DNA from: Musa acuminata AAA Group
Taxonomy: Eukaryota > Streptophyta > Magnoliopsida > Zingiberales > Musaceae
Reading direction: 5' to 3'
Assembly: GCF_036884655.1 (NCBI RefSeq)
Contig: NC_088327.1
Span: 16,261,001 to 16,325,000 of the forward strand
DNA: 64,000 nucleotides
Shown here: positions 52,219-63,738 of the stretch, in pieces
Layout: each line of letters opens with the position of its first letter
Position numbering within the stretch: the first letter of the stretch is position 1
Notes under the pieces: generated by a model
Told to the model about the DNA's origin: nothing
Seen by the model: the letters and a program-made list of their open reading frames with translations, nothing else
Database searches by the model: none
Translations under genes and position numbers: made by a program

Positions 52219-52518
52219 ATGGAAACCCTTACCCGATCCAGTCGCCTCCTGTTGCCGCCGCTGCCCGATCTCTTCTTCACCACCACCGAGTTGGCGGCCG
52301 CGGAGCAGCTCGTGCAACTCAGCGGGAGCAGCGCCGAAACCTCCTCCTCCTCCCCTCGATCCGTCAATAAACGGCCACCGCACGGGGGGTTCTTATTGGA
52401 GGCCGAGGAAGAGGAAGGGACGGGCCCCTGGCGGCGGACGCAGCGGTACCGTCCGATCGCTGATCTCTACGCTGCGACGGAACCCATCAGCAGCCGCGGC
52501 GGAGGAAAGCAGGGCTAG
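52219..52518 (+). CDS. Small plant protein of unknown function, tandem copy 4
   Basis: Single exon, 99 aa, the shortest member. It reads TTELAAAEQLVQLSGSSAET, a Ser-Pro linker with SPRSVNKRPP as in copy 1, an acidic EAEEEE patch, and the canonical GPWRRTQRYRPIADLYAAT near 72-90, then a short Gly-rich end without the basic tail. An in-frame codon run extends upstream to 52111, but the ATG at 52219 aligns with the paralogues and follows the TATA box by 60 bp. Separated from copy 3 by about 2 kb with AT-rich repeat DNA. Function unknown. Confidence 0.77.
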   Translation: METLTRSSRLLLPPLPDLFFTTTELAAAEQLVQLSGSSAETSSSSPRSVNKRPPHGGFLLEAEEEEGTGPWRRTQRYRPIADLYAATEPISSRGGGKQG

Positions 52519-53064
52519 AGAAGAGATGGAGGAAGAAGGAGATGACTTAATTGTTGTAGCTCTCGCCGCGACCGGAGCAGAGACGGAGAAAGGAGATGTA
52601 GCTCTTGGTGTGTTTGTGTTGTCGAGGGTAATCCTGGAGTAATTCTACCCGTGTCTATAAGCCGTATGGGAGTCGGTATAACTCGACGGCAAGCTACGAC
52701 CAGTACTTCTACCAGTGGCGACGCATCGAGGTTTGTTGCTGATGTCGTTGTAAGAAGTTTTAACCGCTTTCTTTTATCCTTCGAACGTCTCCGCTTTGCA
52801 TTATTCCCTGTAAATGATAATGGAATGCCTAATAACTCGATGTTTCTTGCTGCATCAATTCATGCTCAAAATGCTGTTATAATTGTGAAAGATGATGATG
52901 TGACGAAGATTCTAGAAACGAAATCAATCAATACGTTTATTACTTTGCAGACAGGTGTGGTTCTTAATCTTCTCGGAAATAAAATCACCCACATAGGCAT
53001 GCAAGTTGAGAGCATGAACAGTTCCCCTTCTTTCACATAGATTATATGATCGTTTATAGTAGGA
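52519..53064. other. Downstream region of small gene 4
   Basis: An ATG-started open frame of 125 codons (52666-53040) is present, but its sequence resembles no family and it lies where a 3' UTR is expected. I do not call it a gene. The boundary to the LTR that follows is not sharp. Confidence 0.35.
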
Positions 53065-53547
53065 TACGATATATAATAGAATTTTGATGATAGATATTAG
53101 TTAATAGAAAAAAAAAGTCTATATTATAGTAGGATTTTTTATAAGATTCCTTAGGGGATATCTTTGATAGGAGGATATCTTCTAATAACTTATCATAGAA
53201 CCTCTGCTCTCACCTATAAATAAACATGACCTCTATGAGACTAAATGATACATGTTATAAATGATGTAGTTGAGAGATTACGATTTCTCTCTCAATCTCC
53301 CTAAACCATCAATAATAGTGGTCATATGAAAAGATAGGAAGAGAGGAGTGTCTAGTTCTCCTTGCAGATCGACGTTATCGTAATATTCGGATTAGGAGGG
53401 ACAGTGCCATTGCAGATCACACAGAGATCTTTTTCAGATGGTATCGAAAGATATACATTGTAAATTCGATCTAATATTATTTGATTTCAATCCTGACATA
53501 AATGTATTTCTGTATTACATATAGCATATCACATATTTTATGTTTAT
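53065..53547 (+). repeat. 5' LTR of a Tork/Angela-like copia element
   Basis: The LTR character is inferred from a TATA region (CACCTATAAATAAACATG, near 53213), TTTCTCTCTCAATCTCCC-type text, and the primer-site-like TTAGTATCATAGCCTAGG (53548-53565) that follows, near the consensus TTGGTATCAGAGCCTAGG. The start is approximate. No matching 3' LTR lies in the window. Confidence 0.5.
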
Positions 53548-53565
53548 AATTAGTATCATAGCCTA

Positions 53566-55080
53566 GGTTTTTGAGATCAAATACATTAGATTTGTTATTT
53601 TTATTTACGATGCTTGAATGATCAGCATATTTTATCGATCTAAATTCTTATCTATTTTTTCTTTATCACTTACTTGCAGGCGATGTTAAATTCTTTGTAA
53701 CGCGATCTTTGATGATCGCAAAGCCGATCGCTATGCAACTTCGTTGTCGCACCGCTGTCGATGGTAGTCGTAGCAACCTTGCTGCGTACATCTACTATGG
53801 CAGATCTGTTGGTGGCAGCGGTTGTGCCGGGCAGCTCATGCGCATCGCAACAGTAACAGCGGCCACCAGGCAACGAGTCGTACGCTGCGATTGACCATGC
53901 ATCCTAGCAGCCACGCTGACGACGACTATAGGTCATGCACTGGGCTGGACGCACATCACGGTAATCGTACGCACACGCGACGACTACATAGTAGTGGCCA
54001 CATGCGGGCAAAGGCTGCGTCTAAGCAACAATCTCGCACGGGCAAAGGCTGCGCCCGGGCGATAATCACATAGGCGGTAACCGCTCATAGGTAATGACCA
54101 CACTAGCAACGCTCGCCCATGGGTAGAGGTTGTGGCTATGGGCAATTTTGACTAGTTATTAATTGAATTTAGTTTCAATCAAATTTAAAAATGATTAAAT
54201 ATTGGTCAATTTTTGGTTTTGATTGACCTGCATAATTAGGCTGATATTTAGCTCAATTCTCGGCTTGCCCAAATTAAATAAAATTGATTAGTTTAATTTA
54301 ATATTTTATGTTAAAAAATATAAATTATTATTTCTTTTATAGTATTTTCATATAATTTATTGATTGCATGTGGTAAATAAAATTTGATTATTGTTTTTAG
54401 ATATTTATTTAGTTATTCACATGTATATATTTAAAATTATGAAATAATATTTATCTTTCACGTAAAGGCCCTTCATGATTTATATTTCATCATGATTGCA
54501 GTTATCATATGAGTTTTTCCTTTTGTTGATTAATGTTCAATAATTATTATGATTATTATTTTTATTATTAAACTATTTCAACATAAATTAGATTAAAAAT
54601 TTTTGATGAATATTATTTGTAGCTAATCTCAATAAGTTTTATCTGACCAGTAGCCATCAAAGTGGCTTGAGATAATAGACTTATGAGATGTGAATTATAA
54701 TAAAAGTCTTATTATTTTATAAAAAAATTTAAACTATAATTTTATATTATTGTATTGGTCTTATAGCCACCAAAGTGACCTAGACGAATAACTTATAAAA
54801 TAACATTAAGAAATTAGTCTTAAATGATATCAAGTAAATAATATTCACAATGACACATATAATTATGATATTTAGATAATTCCAAAAGAGAATATACTTT
54901 AAATAGTTATCTAATGGGGTAGGATAATACTGTTTTAGATATCCTTATAGTTTAGAGTTGTATACCCAAAGATAACAATACTATTTCACAAGTCTAGTAT
55001 CTGACCACCATAGATAATCTTGAGTGAATACTAGATACATTAATCAATAGTTCATCATATCTTGGAAACTCGAAGCATTA
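53566..55080 (+). other. Leader between primer site and gag of the Tork-like element
   Basis: 53690-54140 is GC-richer and repeats CGGGCAAAGGCTGCG-like phrases (54006, 54040, and CCCATGGGTAGAGGTTGTG near 54118). 54150-55080 is AT-rich. No gene seen. Confidence 0.4.
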
Positions 55081-56040
55081 ATGTTATTTTATATTTTTAC
55101 AATGATACTTCCTTCGATATATTCTCATGCTTCCAGTGTCATTATACTCTTTGGATCAAATTATTCAGAATGGTTAGAGTATGTGCAATTCACATTGGGA
55201 GTATTAGATCTTCACTTAGCATTGCTTATTAAAAAGCCCGTAGACTTGATTGATGAAAGTACTGTGGAACAAGTTAATGAAATGAAGACTTAAGAAAGCT
55301 TTGATAGGCTTAGTTTAATGTTCATAAGAATGATGATTGTAAACAACAAAAGAACTTCATTATCAATTACAATTAGTGCATGAGAATATTTAAATGTTAT
55401 TGAAGACATATTTAAATCTATTGATAAGTCATTGGCTAGCACACTGATGAAAGAACTAACTACGGTTTAGTATAATGGTACTCGAGGAATTTAGGATCAT
55501 ATTCTCAATATGGATGATAAAGTTGTAAAACTTAAAGCATTATGCATGAATATTGATGAGTCTTTCTTCGTGTAATTTATTCTTAATTCTTTTCCTTCTT
55601 AGTTTGGCTCATTCAAGATTCACTATAATACAAATAAGAATAAGTGAGACTTGGATGAGTTAACTAGTATATGTGTTTAAGAAGAATTGAGATTAAGGTA
55701 GGAAAGTTCATATAATATCATGACTACTACTTAAGGAGTTAGCAATAAGAAAAGAAAATTGAAGCATCATTCATCAAAAAAATTTGCTGGGTTTAGAAAT
55801 GTTAAACAGATTAATGAAAAGAAAACTTCTACAGTAAAGTGTTTCTTTTGTGGCAAAAATGGACATGTGAAGAAGGCCTGCATTAAACATAAAACTTAGT
55901 TTAAAAAGAAAGGTATAAACTCTGACCTTTGTATGCTTCGAATCAAACATGACAGAAGTTCTTTCTAATACTTGGTGTATTGATTCTGGTGCTTCAACTC
56001 ATATTACCAATAATATATAGGGATTTCTTTCTGTCAGCTA
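55081..56040 (+). pseudogene. Tork/Angela-like copia gag and protease start, inactivated
   Basis: The reading opens with LFGSNYSEWLEYVQFTLGVL and continues through several stops to an intact zinc knuckle, CFFCGKNGHVKKAC (C-x2-C-x4-H-x4-C, 55840-55881). The protease start WCIDSGASTHITNN (55965-56015) keeps the catalytic Asp-Ser-Gly. About 25 bases later the frame is replaced by repeat X. It is a different lineage from the Sirevirus-like gags in the window. Confidence 0.75.
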
Positions 56041-56044
56041 TAGG

Positions 56045-56947
56045 TGCCCTGTAAGCCAATCATGTGAGTGATAACACGTGTGACATATCACATACTCTTT
56101 ATGCTTATTATTTATTTGATAATTTTTCCACTTTATATTGCCTATTGTATGTATTGTGATGTCCATGGATATGTACAATGAGAATCAGATCATGATAAGA
56201 TTACGATAATGAGACCGATTCATCTTTAAATACAAACCCTAAATAATCTTGGTTTTAGGTCACTCGAGAGTGACATTGAGATGACCGGATAGACTGGTGT
56301 GCTATATACCCATCTATATGATGGATGTGACTAGTCTCATAGCTATTTGTGTGGGGACACTAGGGATACCGTGCAGGTGCTCATTGGAGAATGAGTTTAC
56401 CAATTGATCCACCCATGGAATGCTGATGGTTGATGATACCTCATTGTCAGACAACGATTCCGTCGTCCTAGTGGTGTATCTGGTGCTAAGACTTGAGACA
56501 CTAAGGATGTCCTATATGAGTGCTCCACTCTTTGATACTTGACTTATAGACCTGAAAGTTCTAGATCTAGCATAGCCGGTCATCGGGAGTGGTAGCCAAC
56601 CTTACGAGGGTTATTAAGTGTCAATAGAGGATTATCCACTCTCGGTGTCATGAGAAGAATATCCAATGTGTTTTTACTCAGGCAAATCCCTAGCTAGGGT
56701 CATTCGATTGAGAGAGAAAAAGTTCTCAAGGAGAATTCGATTATAGCGAGACTCGAGTAGAAACCGTACGGGCTTGAGAACACCATGCCCGGTATATGGT
56801 CTTTGGGATATTAGATGAATAAGGGACTATAGATATACAGTAACTGAGAATAAACATGTCCAATGGAGTGGATTCCCTTATATCATCTAGGGACATCGGC
56901 GTAGTGGCATAGTACGTCCGTAGTCGATGAGTCGAGTGGATTATCGA
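56045..56947 (+). repeat. LTR-like repeat X, copy B
   Basis: Begins TGCCCTGTAAGCCAATCATG, colinear with the minus strand of 11099-10450, and extends about 290 bp further than copy A (phrases GGGACTATAGATATACAGTA and GTACGTCCGTAGTCGATGAG). It ends where the next LTR has lost its own start. Coding content is absent. It behaves like the 5' part of a long LTR. Confidence 0.65.
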
Positions 56948-58491
56948 TATAAGGCTTTGGGCCGTGGACTCGGTCATCGGGCCAAGAAGAGCAGGTATTG
57001 TGCCAAGGATATCGGAGTTGCGAAGTCAACTAGCCGATTGGGCAATAGGCCGTAGGAGAGGACAATGTGCCGAAGAATCGGACGAAGCGTCGAGGGACCA
57101 ATGACATGTCGGACAACTTGGTTAATTGCTTAGGATTAATTGTCTCGATCAAAGTTTTGTTTTACATGTGCAGGATTAACTATGATGGAAGTAAGACATG
57201 CATCAGGAGTTATGCCGGAGTCAAGACTATGATCACGTTAGGGGTTCGAGAGTTCGATAGAAGTCTGGACGGTCGTCGGAGGTTTTGCGGGAACAAATCC
57301 GAGAAGTCTAGGAGCTTGTTAAAGAAGCTCATCGGAACTCGCCAAGTGAATCGTCGTAAGTCCAGGAGTTTGCTGGAAGTCCACCGGAGCATCGCTGAAG
57401 GTTCGTCGGAAGTTCGCCGGAAGCTCGTCGGAAGAAGCGATTGACGCACCGGAGCAAGTTGCAGTAAATGTCTTAAGAAATATCATAGTTAGCATGTAGA
57501 TTAAGTTAGGAATGGGAGGTGATCCCATTAACTTAATCTGGGAGTAATTGGGCCCTTGATAGACCCAAATTGGGCCGAATGGATCAACCCATTCGGACCA
57601 GAATTCCTACTAGGCGATGGCACCGCCCAAGAGATGGTCTCTCAGGAAAGCTGGGCGGTGCAATCGCCCAGGTTAGGCAGTGGCACCACCTGGGCTCAAT
57701 CTTCGAGCGAGACTGGGCGGTGCAACCACCCTAGTCAGGCGGTGCAACCGCCCTAGTCAAGCGGTGGCACCGCCTGGGCTCAGTCTCCGAGCGAGACTGG
57801 GCGGTGCAACCGTCCCTGTTAGGCGGTGGCACCGCCCAGAGGCTCAGTCTCCGAGCTTCTAGGCGGTTGTACCGCCCCAGTTAGGAGGTAGTATCGCCAG
57901 GACCCCGGAAATCCGGGAAAAGATACTTTTGAGCTCCAAATTCAAACTAGTTTGGGGCTTATATAAACCCCACCCTTTCGTGCATGAATTGGCAACCAAA
58001 AGCACCAAAAATCCAATCTTACTCTATGATTTTTAGAGCTCAAAAGTGTTGTAAAGGCTAGAAGTTCTCCTCCCTCTTTTCTTCCAAGTTTTGATATTTC
58101 AAGAGAGGAGAGAAAAGTTTGTAAGGGTTGTCTCTTAAGCCCGTCAAAAGGAGCGAAACTGTAAAAGGGTGGTTGGCCTTCACCTATCGAAGGAAGGCCT
58201 CTAGTGGACGTCGGTGACCTCATCAGAGGAGGAAGCCAAAAGTGGATGTAGGTCAAGATTGACCGAACCACTCTAAATCTCGGTTTGCAATTACATTCTG
58301 TCCTCTATCTTAACTGCAAACTTCCTCTATATCTTTACTTTAACTGCATCTCGCTTGATCACAAGTTAAAGTGATTTTCGAATCGGCTTTCTTACCAAAA
58401 TCGTTTTTATCGTACGAACGTGGTTTTAAATCATCGAAAGTTTTCCGCTGCACTAATTCACCCCCCCCTCTTAGTGCTCTTGATCCTAACA
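56948..58491 (+). repeat. 5' LTR of the gag-only element, start truncated
   Basis: Colinear with the 3' LTR from its GGGCCGTGGACTCGG phrase onward; about the first 190 bp are missing. Ends ATCCTAACA. TATATAAACCCC near 57960 is a candidate TATA region. 57610-57895 holds about ten GGCGGTG(G)CACCGCC-like palindromes. Confidence 0.8.
57613..57898 (+). repeat. Cluster of GC-rich near-palindromes in the LTR
   Basis: About ten copies of a module like GGCGGTGGCACCGCC occur, spaced 20-45 bp, several followed by TGGGCTCAGTCTCCGAGCGA. The 3' LTR keeps only four or five of them. Sirevirus LTRs are known to carry conserved palindromic clusters. Confidence 0.7.
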
Positions 58492-58493
58492 AT

Positions 58494-58505
58494 TGGTATC
58501 AAAGC
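58494..58505 (+). other. Primer binding site of the gag-only element
   Basis: TGGTATCAAAGC, one change from the tRNA-Met-type site, two bases after the LTR end. Confidence 0.8.
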
Positions 58506-58541
58506 CCGGTATTTCTTATTTCGGATTTACACCCGAGAGAA

Positions 58542-59486
58542 ATGGCTCTTTTTGGCTTTCAAGAGGGCTTATCGGTTGTTCGTCCATCGATGTTTAACGG
58601 ATTGGACTACACTTATTGGAAAACTCGAATGAGAGTTTTCTTGATTTATATAAATTTAGATTTATGGAATATTGTTGAAAACAGTTTTCAACTTCCCTCT
58701 AAACCGATGAATGTATGGTTGGATTTGGAGAAGAAGTATTTTTCTTTAAACGCAAAGGCTATGAATGCCTTATTTTGCGCTTTGGACAAAAATGAGTTCA
58801 ATCGGATTTTTACGTGCGAAACGACTTTTGATATTTGGTGAACACTTGAAATCATGCACAAGGGAACTAGTAGTGTCAAAGACTCGAAAGTTAATATTTT
58901 ATTGCATGATTTTGAGCTTTTTCGAATGCAACCAAGTGAGACTATAGGCGACGTGTACACCCGTTTCACGAATGTTGTCAATAATCTAAGAGTTCTTGGT
59001 AAATCTTTTTTGAATTTTGATCTCGTAAGAAAGATCTTAAGATCCCTTCCGAAAAGCTGCGATCCTAAAATAACCGCAATACAAGAGATAAAAAATTTAA
59101 ATGATTTTCTATTAGAAGAATTAATCGGGTCATTAATGACCTATGAAATGACCCTTTTGGAACATTTTGAACCCGATGAGCACTTGAATCACCTTCCAAA
59201 GAATAGGAAGGATTTGAAACTCCGGACAAATGAATATCACTTGAGCGATGACTCAAGTGATGAGGACAATGATGAACTTGAACTTCGAACATTAAATCTT
59301 AATAAGTTTATTGAACAAAAATCTAAAATAAACAATGAACTTGAACAGAAGAAGAGGCCAAAGAAGAGGCAGGCAACCAAGGATGAATCAAGAACTTCCA
59401 AAGGTGAAACAGCGAATTGGGCTTTGACGGGCTTCAACTACAAGGTAAGTAACTCAACTCTCTTGAATTATTTTGAAATTACTTGA
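58542..59486 (+). pseudogene. Sirevirus-like gag, one nonsense codon
   Basis: An ATG 50 bp after the LTR opens ALFGFQEGLSVVRPSMFNG, then AMNALFCALDKNEFNRIFTC, a TGA at 58839-58841 after FDIW, and a continuous rest with GDVYTRFTNVVNNLRVLGKS, ILRSLPKSCDPK and ELIGSLMTYEM. The tail is Glu/Lys-rich (RPKKRQATKDESRTSKGE). The zinc knuckle expected after this tail is absent. Apart from the one stop the frame is open for about 310 codons, much better kept than the other gag copies. Confidence 0.8.
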
Positions 59487-62400
59487 AGTTTTTCCTGAGT
59501 GCTTAATTTAGATAGTAGGAATAGAAAATAAAAAATTATTTTTCAAAAAATTATATCATGTTTTTCCTTTTAGCATCATTAAAAAATTAAAAATTTGATC
59601 ATGAAAAGTATATTGCTAAGGTTTCATGCATGTTATGTTTTGAAATGTTGAATGATGTATGCAACATTAGGGATGATAATTATATGATATGTGATAATGC
59701 TTAGGATTAATCCATGCATGTGTATCTTGATGATTTTATATCATGCATGAGTTTTTGAAGTAAATGTTGATTTGAAACTCTCATTTTAGATTAACATGTT
59801 TTTGGTCTAATCGTTTTTATGATGAATTAAGATGACATTCTCGTGACATATTAAGATGACATAGTGCATGTATATCTATGTATGAATTTCAGTCTTTTGA
59901 TGATAGATGTGATATCATGATGTGTTTGGTCTTGACGGCTTCATGACGAAACTTATGTTTCGATTTTAAATGATGATACATGTTTTCACAAAAGACTTGA
60001 ATACCCTCACATGAAATCAATTGTATGAAATGAAAATGAATTTTCTATCCTATTGAGATTAATGAATTTATTTTACCAATCTTGTGAATCTCATGAAAAT
60101 AAACATGATGAATATTTTGAAAATAAATGAGTGTATCATGCATTTGGTCTTAATGATTTCTCTTTAACATACTTTTTGAAATCATACTTGATGATGAATA
60201 TCAAGATATTAAAAGGATGTTATCATGGAATCATGCTTGATGATTTGTTTTTTACCTTTCGGTCTTAAATGTTGACACTTGTTTTATTAAAGGTAAAGGC
60301 ATGCTATAAGAAGCAAATCACATGAATAGAAATTTATAAAAACGAAATGCGATCCTCTATCTTATCATCTTTTCAATAAATCTATGCTTGTCATGTATGA
60401 ATTTATTGAATGTGACTTTGAGGATGATTTCGGATTTCACAAATGCTTGATTCATACTTATGACATGAGACATATTTTAAATATGAATCATGTTCAATGC
60501 TTCAATCATGTTACATCTCCCTTAATTTATTTTGTTCTCTTAGATTTATTTACCAAAGAGGAGAATCTTCTGAATGAATGAAATGATTCAAATGAATCAC
60601 TTATCGATATATCTTTTTGAAATATCCTTTTAATGTGATGTTGATAATTTGAGATGTCTGTTGAAATTCATGACATGAGATAATTGAATCCTTGACTTAC
60701 TCTTTATATGGCTTGAAAATATATGTTTAGAATCTTGCTTGATGAGTTGTTTTATAAGATTTTGCCTTTACGTCTTGAACCTTCATGCTTATCTTGATTT
60801 GGCATATAAAGACTAAGGCTTGCTTAGATGAAAAAGAATCACTTAAAAAATGCCTTTCCCATCTGATCGAGATTAATGATTTCATGATATTTTATGAATC
60901 TCGAAATTGATTTTGATGACTTGATTATGAGTTTCAAGTTAACAATTTGACTTGAATGAGTTTTATCTAAATCATAATCTTGATCTTACAAAATTGGAAT
61001 CACAAATAATATATTTTGGTATTCATGAATTGATACTCACAATATGAAAGTATTGGTATTCATGACTTGAATTTGATTGAAACATTGCATGCTTAAATTA
61101 ATCATTCTCCTATGTTTCAAAAATTCTTTAAATGCCTTAAGTGATGATTAAAAATTAATTTGCTTTATGATGAATCACGAATCATGACTTGATCTATGAT
61201 ATTGATATATTTTAATCATGATCCTTGGTTGTATAATTCTTTTGCTCTATTAAAAAGATTTGTCAAATAAATCATGTCCTTCTTGAATTTTCTTGCTATC
61301 ATGACATGATTTTATAATATGGCTTGTATAATGATTACATTTTTTAGCCATTGATTTCTCCCTTCTTTTCGATAATGATAAATGGGGAGTTAGTTTACTA
61401 GCATGCATATTTCAAAGGAAGGAAAATTTGCTAGCTCAATCATTTCATTGAAAGAACTTGCTATCATGAACACTACCAATGAATTGCAAATCTTGCAATA
61501 TAATTGCTCTTACCATGCTTTGTATCAAAAATAGGTTGATATCCTTAAAAGTATCGCATTAAATTTTTTAGTGTATCGCAATGTATCACATGTATTGCAA
61601 ATTGAAATTTTTGAGACTATTATCATATCATGTTTAACAATTGATATCTTTCATGACATGATTTCTTTGCATTACTGTCTTGTATGTATCATGTGATGAT
61701 TGAAATATTGATTGATGCAAATTCATAGTTTATGTAAAAGTCTAAATCATTGGTTCCTCTCCTTCTTTTCGGCAATGACATAGGGGGAGAAAGATTGCTA
61801 GCTCAAGGCAAATGCTGGCTAGCTTGTACTCTTCCCTTCTTTTTGACAAAAACAAAGGGGAGAAAGCTTTTGCTAGTCAGAACATGCAAAGAAAAGCAAA
61901 GTGCAATCTTGCACAAGAAGCAAGTGTTGAATTTCCATGATTGAACTTAAGAATCTTGCTATGCTTTTGTGTTTATATGTTGTGATGAAAAGCTAGCTTG
62001 TATGTAGTAAAACTTGCATATCGTAAAAATTGCTAGCTTGTAGTCTAAAGAGAAGCAAATAGTTTCTATCTCAAGAAATGCTAAACTTGCACTTTGCAAC
62101 GAAAGCAAAATTGCGAGCTCAAACATTGCAAAGGAAGCAAAAATTTGCTAGCTTGCAACTTACATATTTCAAGAAGCAAGAGTTGCCTTCTTGAACATCT
62201 CTAATTTTGCTAGCTTGCATAATGTAGAAGTTGCTATCTCAAAAGAAGCAAAAGTGCTACCTTGTATGTTGTAAAACTTACATATCTAAAACTTGATAGC
62301 TTGAATGTTCTAAGCATGATGTAATACTTGCTAAATTTTCTAGCTTCAAAACTGCATGATGATAAAACCTGATATTATGTTTTTCATGCAATGAGTTGAA

Positions 62401-62661
62401 CTTATATCACAAACACAAGAATAGTTGTACTTCTCCTTTTTGTTGATGACAAAGGGGGAGAAGTATATTGATGACATGACATGTTATGCATAAGTTTATG
62501 CATCAGTTCATGATGACGTGTTGCAAGTATTCATGATGAATATTGCAATGACTTGAATTCAGTTTAAATTCAAGGTTCTATCAATATGATATATTGATAG
62601 GGGGAGTTTGTTTAAACTCCAGGAGTTAAGTTTAACTCCGTCATCAATTGGTTGTCATCAT
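59487..62661 (+). other. Long non-coding spacer of the gag-only element
   Basis: AT-rich, with no open frame of note. 59800-60930 holds three or more imperfect units sharing GGTCTTGA/GTCTTGAAC, CTATC(T/C)TATTGAGATTAATGA and GAATCTCATGAAA phrases. 61780-62350 repeats GCTAGCTTG about ten times with AAGCAAA phrases. Six purine tracts lie near 61380, 61778, 61853, 62447, 62597 and 62664. Confidence 0.55.
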
Positions 62662-62676
62662 CAAAAAGGGGGAGAT
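62662..62676 (+). other. Polypurine tract of the gag-only element
   Basis: AAAAAGGGGGAGAT-type tract directly before the TGTTGAATC of the 3' LTR. Confidence 0.75.
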
Positions 62677-63738
62677 TGTTGAATCTGATATTTTGATGAT
62701 GAAACCAATTGATAATTGTGTTTATGTTTTAATCTGCGTTTTGAGTGACGTAGGATGTTCGATCAGGATGAGACAATTAAAGTAGAAAAACCATGTTATG
62801 CCGGAGGAACATGTCAGAAGATTGGACGTCGGGCCGGTGGATCGGTCGACGTATCGACAGAAGGCTTCGGGCCGTGGACTCGGGCATCAGGCCAAGAAGA
62901 GCGGGTATTGTGCCAAGGATATCGGAGTTGCGGAGTCAACTGGCCAATTGGGCAATAGGTCACAGGAGAGGACGATGCGCCGAAGAATCGGACGAAGCAT
63001 CGAGGGATCAATGATATACCGGACAACTTCGTTAATTGCTTAGGATTAATTGTCTCGATTGAAGTTTTGTTTTACATGTGCAGGATTAACTACGATGGAA
63101 GTAAGACATGCAGCAGGAGTTGCGCAGGAGTCAAGACTATGATCACGTTGGGGGTTCGAGAGTTCGACGGAAGTCCGGATGGTCGTCGGAGGTTATGCGG
63201 GAACAAATCCGAGAAGTCCAGGAGCTTGCCAAAGAAGCTCATCGAAACTCACCAAGTGAATCATCATAAGTCTAGGAGTTTGCCGGAAGTCCACTGGAGC
63301 ATTGCCAAAGGTTCGTCGGATGTTCGCCGGAAGTTCGCCGGAAGCTCGTCGGAAGAAGCGATTGATGCATCTGAGCAAGTTGTAGTAAATGTCTTAAGAA
63401 ATATCATAGTTAGCATGTAGATTAAGTTAGGAATGGGAGGTGATCCCATTAACTTAATCTGGGGGCAATTGGGCCCTTGATAGACCCAAATTGAGTCGAA
63501 TGGATCAACCCATTCGGACCAGAATTCCTGCTAGGCGGTGGCACCGCCTGGGCTCAGTCTGTGAGTGAGACTGGGCGGTGCAACCACCCCTGTTAGGTGG
63601 TGGCACCGCCTAGAGGCTCAGTCTCCGAGCTGCCAGGCGATTGTACCGCCCCAGTCAGGAGGTAGTACCGCCAAGACCCCGAAAATCCGGGAAAAGACAC
63701 TTTTGAGCTCCAAATTCAAACCAGTTTGGGGCCTATAT
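62677..63738 (+). repeat. 3' LTR of the gag-only element, interrupted
   Basis: Starts TGTTGAATCTGATATTTTGA and matches the 5' LTR through the palindromic block, then stops at GGGGCCTATAT where another LTR begins. The missing 3' part presumably lies beyond the window. Confidence 0.8.

Larger units (their letters stand above)
56948..63738 (+). mobile_element. Gag-only Sirevirus-like element without pol
   Basis: The order is 5' LTR (start truncated), primer site, gag, about 3.2 kb non-coding, polypurine tract, 3' LTR (interrupted). No protease, integrase or polymerase is present. Gag passes directly into the spacer near 59446. LTR sequences agree closely, and many differences are C/T or G/A changes, so this copy is younger than the one at 1487. 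A parasite of full-length relatives is the likely mode of life. Confidence 0.75.

Noticed and set aside
52666..53040. 125-codon ATG frame after small gene 4
   Set aside because: No recognisable domain, no counterpart after the paralogues, position fits a 3' UTR. RNA-seq with its own start would change this.
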